Source of the DNA: an uncultured Dorea sp.
GTDB lineage: Bacteria; Bacillota_A; Clostridia; Lachnospirales; Lachnospiraceae
Length of the DNA: 64,000 nucleotides
Assembly: GCA_910578865.1 (NCBI GenBank)
Contig: CAJTRM010000002.1
Span: forward strand, 151,874-215,873
Direction: 5' to 3'
The notes below the pieces were generated by a model, which saw only the letters and a list, made by a program, of their open reading frames with translations, was not told the origin of the DNA and did not search any database. The position numbers were made by a program, and so were the translations under genes. This document shows, in pieces, positions 61,473 to 64,000 of this stretch. Position 1 is the stretch's first letter. Every line of letters starts with the position of its first letter.

Positions 61473-61552
61473 ATAAAAACAAAAGAGTATCGGCATTGCT
61501 GTCGTTACTCTCCTGCGTATCACCTTATATTTATTTTAACTGAATGTTTCAA
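61473..61552 (-). promoter_or_regulatory. AGCS promoter with immediate terminator-like leader hairpin
   Basis: TTGAAA (61547-61552) and TATAAG (61524-61529) are 17 nt apart on the minus strand. Starting near 61517, the RNA would first make an AGAGTA/TACTCT hairpin (61484-61511) followed by TTTTGTTTTTAT, a possible early attenuator. The remaining 250 nt up to 61799 is very AT-rich with no coding region. Confidence 0.55.
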
Positions 61553-61799
61553 AAATGGCAACAATTGTTATGAAATTGACATGCAATTCGTCATTATTGA
61601 CAATCTTTAATGATTATTCAAATTCTTTGCATTTGTTAATTATATAACTATTCCTATTTTTGCAATATTCCAACGCCTTTTATAGTCAAAAAAACTGAGT
61701 TGAATTTTATGTTAAAAAATTAATATACAATTTGCACAAATATCCCCGTCATTTATCAGCATTTTTACTCAATCAGATCATTTGCTTATCTTCATGTCT

Positions 61800-62243
61800 T
61801 TAAGATATCTCTTTACCGTCTATATATAACCTATATTTGTCTGCATTATTTTTAATATCATATCCCTTATCAAACTCAATGGGTGTAAAACGTATTTGAA
61901 AAAACGGCTCCTCCGAATCTATATCTTTTTCCCTCAAATAAACGTCAATGTCCAGACTGGACGGATAACCCTCAAGATCTGTAGAAAATCTAACTGTGCG
62001 AAATGAGTTCTCCTGGCACATCCGTATAATCTCTCTGGCAAACTTCTCTTTATCATCGACAGAACTACTGTTTGCAGCTATTGTCAAAGAATAATCTCTA
62101 TTCATTGACGAACTGCTGATCAAATCCGGTATACCGGAATGGTCTTTCTTCCACTCCTCATATTTCACAGTGGCAAAAGGAAGCATAAATATTAATATAA
62201 ATACACATATCACAAACACAAACAGAAACTTTTTTTTCCCCAT
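61800..62243 (-). CDS. Hypothetical membrane-anchored protein
   Basis: A 147-residue protein of unknown function. It has a basic start MGKKKF and one N-terminal hydrophobic helix (about residues 4-23), which may be a signal or anchor, followed by a soluble domain rich in charged residues (about 24-147). AGAGGAG lies 6 nt before the chosen ATG; the frame is open 33 codons further upstream, where it overlaps a palindrome. It is divergent from a small HTH gene, suggesting linked regulation. Base composition is AT-rich. Confidence 0.65.
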   Translation of the reverse strand: MGKKKFLFVFVICVFILIFMLPFATVKYEEWKKDHSGIPDLISSSSMNRDYSLTIAANSSSVDDKEKFAREIIRMCQENSFRTVRFSTDLEGYPSSLDIDVYLREKDIDSEEPFFQIRFTPIEFDKGYDIKNNADKYRLYIDGKEIS

Positions 62244-62281
62244 AATCTTCTCCTCTTTCACTCCTATAGACAGTTCTATAC

Positions 62282-62301
62282 AGGTTCTTAAAAAAGAACC
62301 T
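62282..62301. promoter_or_regulatory. Perfect palindrome between divergent hypothetical and HTH genes
   Basis: AGGTTCTT and AAGAACCT with 4 A between them (20 bp). It lies between the two starts and ahead of TATAAT (62324-62329) for the HTH gene, so it is a likely operator for that regulator. An AGGTTCTT half-site occurs again at 62592-62599 after the HTH gene. Confidence 0.55.
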
Positions 62302-62359
62302 TTGTTGCTTTTAATCATAACTCTATAATGAAAGAAAAACAAGGAAAAGAGGTGGTTGA

Positions 62360-62560
62360 ATGATAAAATACGACAAATTGTGGCAGGTCATGAAAGAAAG
62401 AGGAATCACAAAATATGCTTTACATAAAGAGTATCATTTCAGCAAATCTCTGATTCACAGGCTGCAGAAAAACGAAGGTGTAAGCATGAATACAATTAAT
62501 ACTCTCTGCAATATCCTGGAGTGTGACATTGAGGATATTGCAACCCATTACAAAGATTGA
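62360..62560 (+). CDS. Small HTH regulator (XRE/Cro family)
   Basis: A 66-residue single-domain Cro/CI-type regulator: helix-turn-helix around residues 18-43 (TKYALHKEYHFSKSLIHRL) and the conserved tail NTLCNILECDIEDI. Such small proteins are often autorepressors in mobile or accessory regions. AGAGGTGG precedes the ATG. The palindrome at 62282-62301 upstream is its likely target. Downstream 62561-62692 holds no gene that I can support. Confidence 0.85.
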   Translation: MIKYDKLWQVMKERGITKYALHKEYHFSKSLIHRLQKNEGVSMNTINTLCNILECDIEDIATHYKD

Positions 62561-62692
62561 CCTGAGCAGCACAATTTACGGGGTGTTGATTAGGTTCTTT
62601 TTCTGAGCCGTTGACCCTGGCATTTACATTTTTGTACCACAAAACAGCCGCCCTGCAAAGGCCGGCCTGGTAAAAGGCACGGATCTTATTGT

Positions 62693-63613
62693 TTATGCTG
62701 CACCCTCAATCCTCATCTGGTTCCTGGGATGCAACTCCCGTAAGATCTCTGCCTGCTTCTTTGCCGCAATATGTATGTAGATCTGTGTCGTCCGTATGGA
62801 GCTATGACCCAGAATCTGCTGTACACAGCTGACATCAACACCCTCCTCAATCAAATACGTAGCAAAAGAATGGCGGAACATGTGTGGAGTGATATTTCTG
62901 TCGATTCCTGCCAGTCTTGTATATTTTTTCAGCATCACGCGTATGGACTGTTCTGAAAATCTGTTTCCTCTCCGGTTTACAAAAAAATAACCACTCTCCC
63001 GAATGGCCCGCTCATTTGCCTGGTAATATCTGACCAGCAAACGAAGGATCGACGCCTCCCCGATCTGCACATATCTCTCCTTATTTCCTTTTCCCATAAT
63101 CCTGATCAGGCCGGATCCTATATCCACACAATCCGACCGCAGATTAGAAATCTCATATACCCTTGCTCCTGTTGCGAAGAAAACTTCCACGATGGCCATA
63201 TCCCTAAGCCAGTACCTGTCTTCCGCTTCTCTTCTGTTCGTCTTCGGATATGCATACATGGAATTCAGCAGCTTCTCAATCTCTCCCCTCGGAATAATTC
63301 TTGGCAGCATCAATGTCTCCTTGAATTTTACCTTAACCCTCCGGAAAGGATTGTCCTCTATCCATTCTTCATCCTCAAGAAATGCATAAAAAGCCTTAAC
63401 AGAAGCAATCTTGCGCTTCACTGTTTTCTGTTTGTAGTTCTTGTGAAGCTCTGTGATATATTTTTCAATCTCATCCTTTTGCGGATCTGCGGTCTGAAGG
63501 AATTCAAAGAATTGCCGCAGATCGATCCTGTATGCTTTTAGTGTCTTGGCGTCCAAAGCTTTGCGAAATTGGCAAAATTCCAGATATTCGCCTACCTTTG
63601 ATTGTACGTTCAT
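62693..63613 (-). CDS. Tyrosine recombinase (XerD/phage-integrase family)
   Basis: A 306-residue site-specific recombinase with an N-terminal SAM-like core-binding domain (about 1-100) and the catalytic domain. The active residues are readable: Arg in TGARVYEIS, Lys in KGNKERY, HMFRHSFA (His-x-x-Arg), His in LGHSSIRTTQIY, and Tyr in the last motif. It resembles the XerC/D-like integrases of clostridial mobile elements more than chromosomal XerD because no xer partner or dif site was seen. AGGAGGAG precedes the ATG at 63613. It is divergent from a TIR gene. Confidence 0.92.
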   Translation of the reverse strand: MNVQSKVGEYLEFCQFRKALDAKTLKAYRIDLRQFFEFLQTADPQKDEIEKYITELHKNYKQKTVKRKIASVKAFYAFLEDEEWIEDNPFRRVKVKFKETLMLPRIIPRGEIEKLLNSMYAYPKTNRREAEDRYWLRDMAIVEVFFATGARVYEISNLRSDCVDIGSGLIRIMGKGNKERYVQIGEASILRLLVRYYQANERAIRESGYFFVNRRGNRFSEQSIRVMLKKYTRLAGIDRNITPHMFRHSFATYLIEEGVDVSCVQQILGHSSIRTTQIYIHIAAKKQAEILRELHPRNQMRIEGAA

Positions 63614-63656
63614 GAAAGTCTCCTCCTGAAGTTTTTGTATAGTTTAGCATAAAAAC

Positions 63657-63674
63657 GGGGAGGGAGGGGAGGGG
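63657..63674 (+). repeat. G-quadruplex motif between integrase and TIR genes
   Basis: Four G runs of 4, 3, 4 and 4 separated by single A residues on the plus strand (GGGGAGGGAGGGGAGGGG), the strongest class of quadruplex pattern, within an AT-rich intergenic region. It lies 44 nt upstream of the integrase start and 75 nt upstream of the TIR start. Confidence 0.8.
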
Positions 63675-63749
63675 ATAATTTGTAGTTATCCGCAAAAGTA
63701 ATTCAATGAACTGAAATATGTTTTCAAAGTACTAGGAGTTAGGAGATTT

Positions 63750-64000
63750 ATGATTTTTATTGGCTATGCTAACGATGACAGATATGATATTGTAGAGTCT
63801 ATAGTTTTTCACTTGAAAAATTGGGGATTTGACACATGGTACGACTTTCATAATATGTACCTTGGTGATAACAGACAAAAAACAAATTTTGAGCACGGTA
63901 TTGGGGAAAGTGATTATGTGATATTTGTTATCAGCAATAATACATTTCAGAGCCCCTGCGCCAAAGAAGAATTGTTATATTCTCGCAGTAAATGGGAAAG
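63750..64000 (+). CDS. TIR-domain protein, N-terminal part, cut by window edge
   Basis: Eighty-three codons are visible, with an AGGAG 4 nt before the ATG. The sequence MIFIGYANDDRYDI, then LKNWGFDTWYDF, LGDN, GESDYVIFVISNNT and SPCAKEEL follows the TIR pattern (beta-A, alpha, beta-D and the catalytic-Glu region). The candidate catalytic Glu is 73 or 74. In bacteria TIR domains often cleave NAD or make signalling nucleotides in antiphage defence. The rest of the protein, which would show a partner domain such as a sensor, lies beyond 64000. The gene is AT-rich and neighbours an integrase, consistent with an acquired defence island. Confidence 0.8.
   Translation, partial: MIFIGYANDDRYDIVESIVFHLKNWGFDTWYDFHNMYLGDNRQKTNFEHGIGESDYVIFVISNNTFQSPCAKEELLYSRSKWE

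Noticed and set aside
62561..62692. Integrase attachment site next to the recombinase
   Set aside because: No tRNA gene or convincing direct repeat core could be found in the 130 nt after the gene, and the other end of any element is outside the window.

Overview
The window looks like a chromosomal segment of an anaerobic, spore-forming Clostridia, most likely a Lachnospiraceae gut commensal. The evidence is mid G+C with good AGGAGG ribosome binding sites, Firmicutes-type gene orders (iscR-nifS-nifU-mnmA, recA-recX, scpA-scpB, infC-rpmI-rplT with an L20-type leader), sporulation genes (spoVB, spoIIM, a SpoVAF/GerA protein), a class III (anaerobic) ribonucleotide reductase, luxS and a tryptophan T-box. 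About 57 protein genes are supported, most of them on the minus strand. No rRNA, tRNA or CRISPR array was seen.

Layout. 1-4466: a Bce-type module (response regulator, short-sensor histidine kinase, ABC ATPase, large FtsX permease cut by the left edge). 4476-10151: glycolysis (gpmI, an esterase, tpiA, pgk, gap). 10287-14370: iron-sulfur/tRNA thiolation operon iscR-nifS-nifU-mnmA plus a PHP phosphatase. 14479-16598: a MITE, spoVB and spoIIM. 16672-18251: NUDIX hydrolase and an AT-rich DRE-TIM lyase-like gene. 18409-21720: rny, recX, recA with a LexA box. 22015-28308: GH13 glucosidase, D,D-carboxypeptidase, scpB-scpA, a second MITE copy, metallophosphoesterase and HAD phosphatase. 28423-34643: aminopeptidase P, a second carboxypeptidase, and a csoR-copA copper operon in which copA carries an in-frame copZ-like tail with its own ribosome binding site. 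34814-42796: an HD-GNAT fusion, patatin, ABC-F ATPase, deoB, trpS, phosphatase, luxS and an isochorismatase-fold hydrolase. 42826-49359: heterodimeric ABC exporter, infC-rpmI-rplT and an NSS transporter. 49415-56736: DegV, MATE, a 275-bp bipartite palindromic element, spore germination protein, and dut-nrdG-nrdD under paired NrdR boxes. 56913-61418: tryptophan ABC transporter under a UGG T-box, then an AGCS symporter. 61800-64000: an AT-rich accessory edge with an HTH/membrane protein pair, a tyrosine recombinase, a G-quadruplex motif and a truncated TIR-domain gene.

The most notable items are: (1) two copies of a perfect-palindrome MITE with 8-bp target duplications and compensatory changes between copies (14479-14641 and 26537-26621), one sitting just upstream of the spoVB ribosome binding site; (2) a 275-bp element (51710-51984) made of two hairpin modules that share a core but have different, internally complementary arms; (3) copA with a fused but independently startable copper chaperone; (4) an HD phosphohydrolase-acetyltransferase fusion; (5) the integrase/G-quadruplex/TIR edge, which may be the start of a defence island. 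All functions are inferred from reading the sequence; no database search was run.
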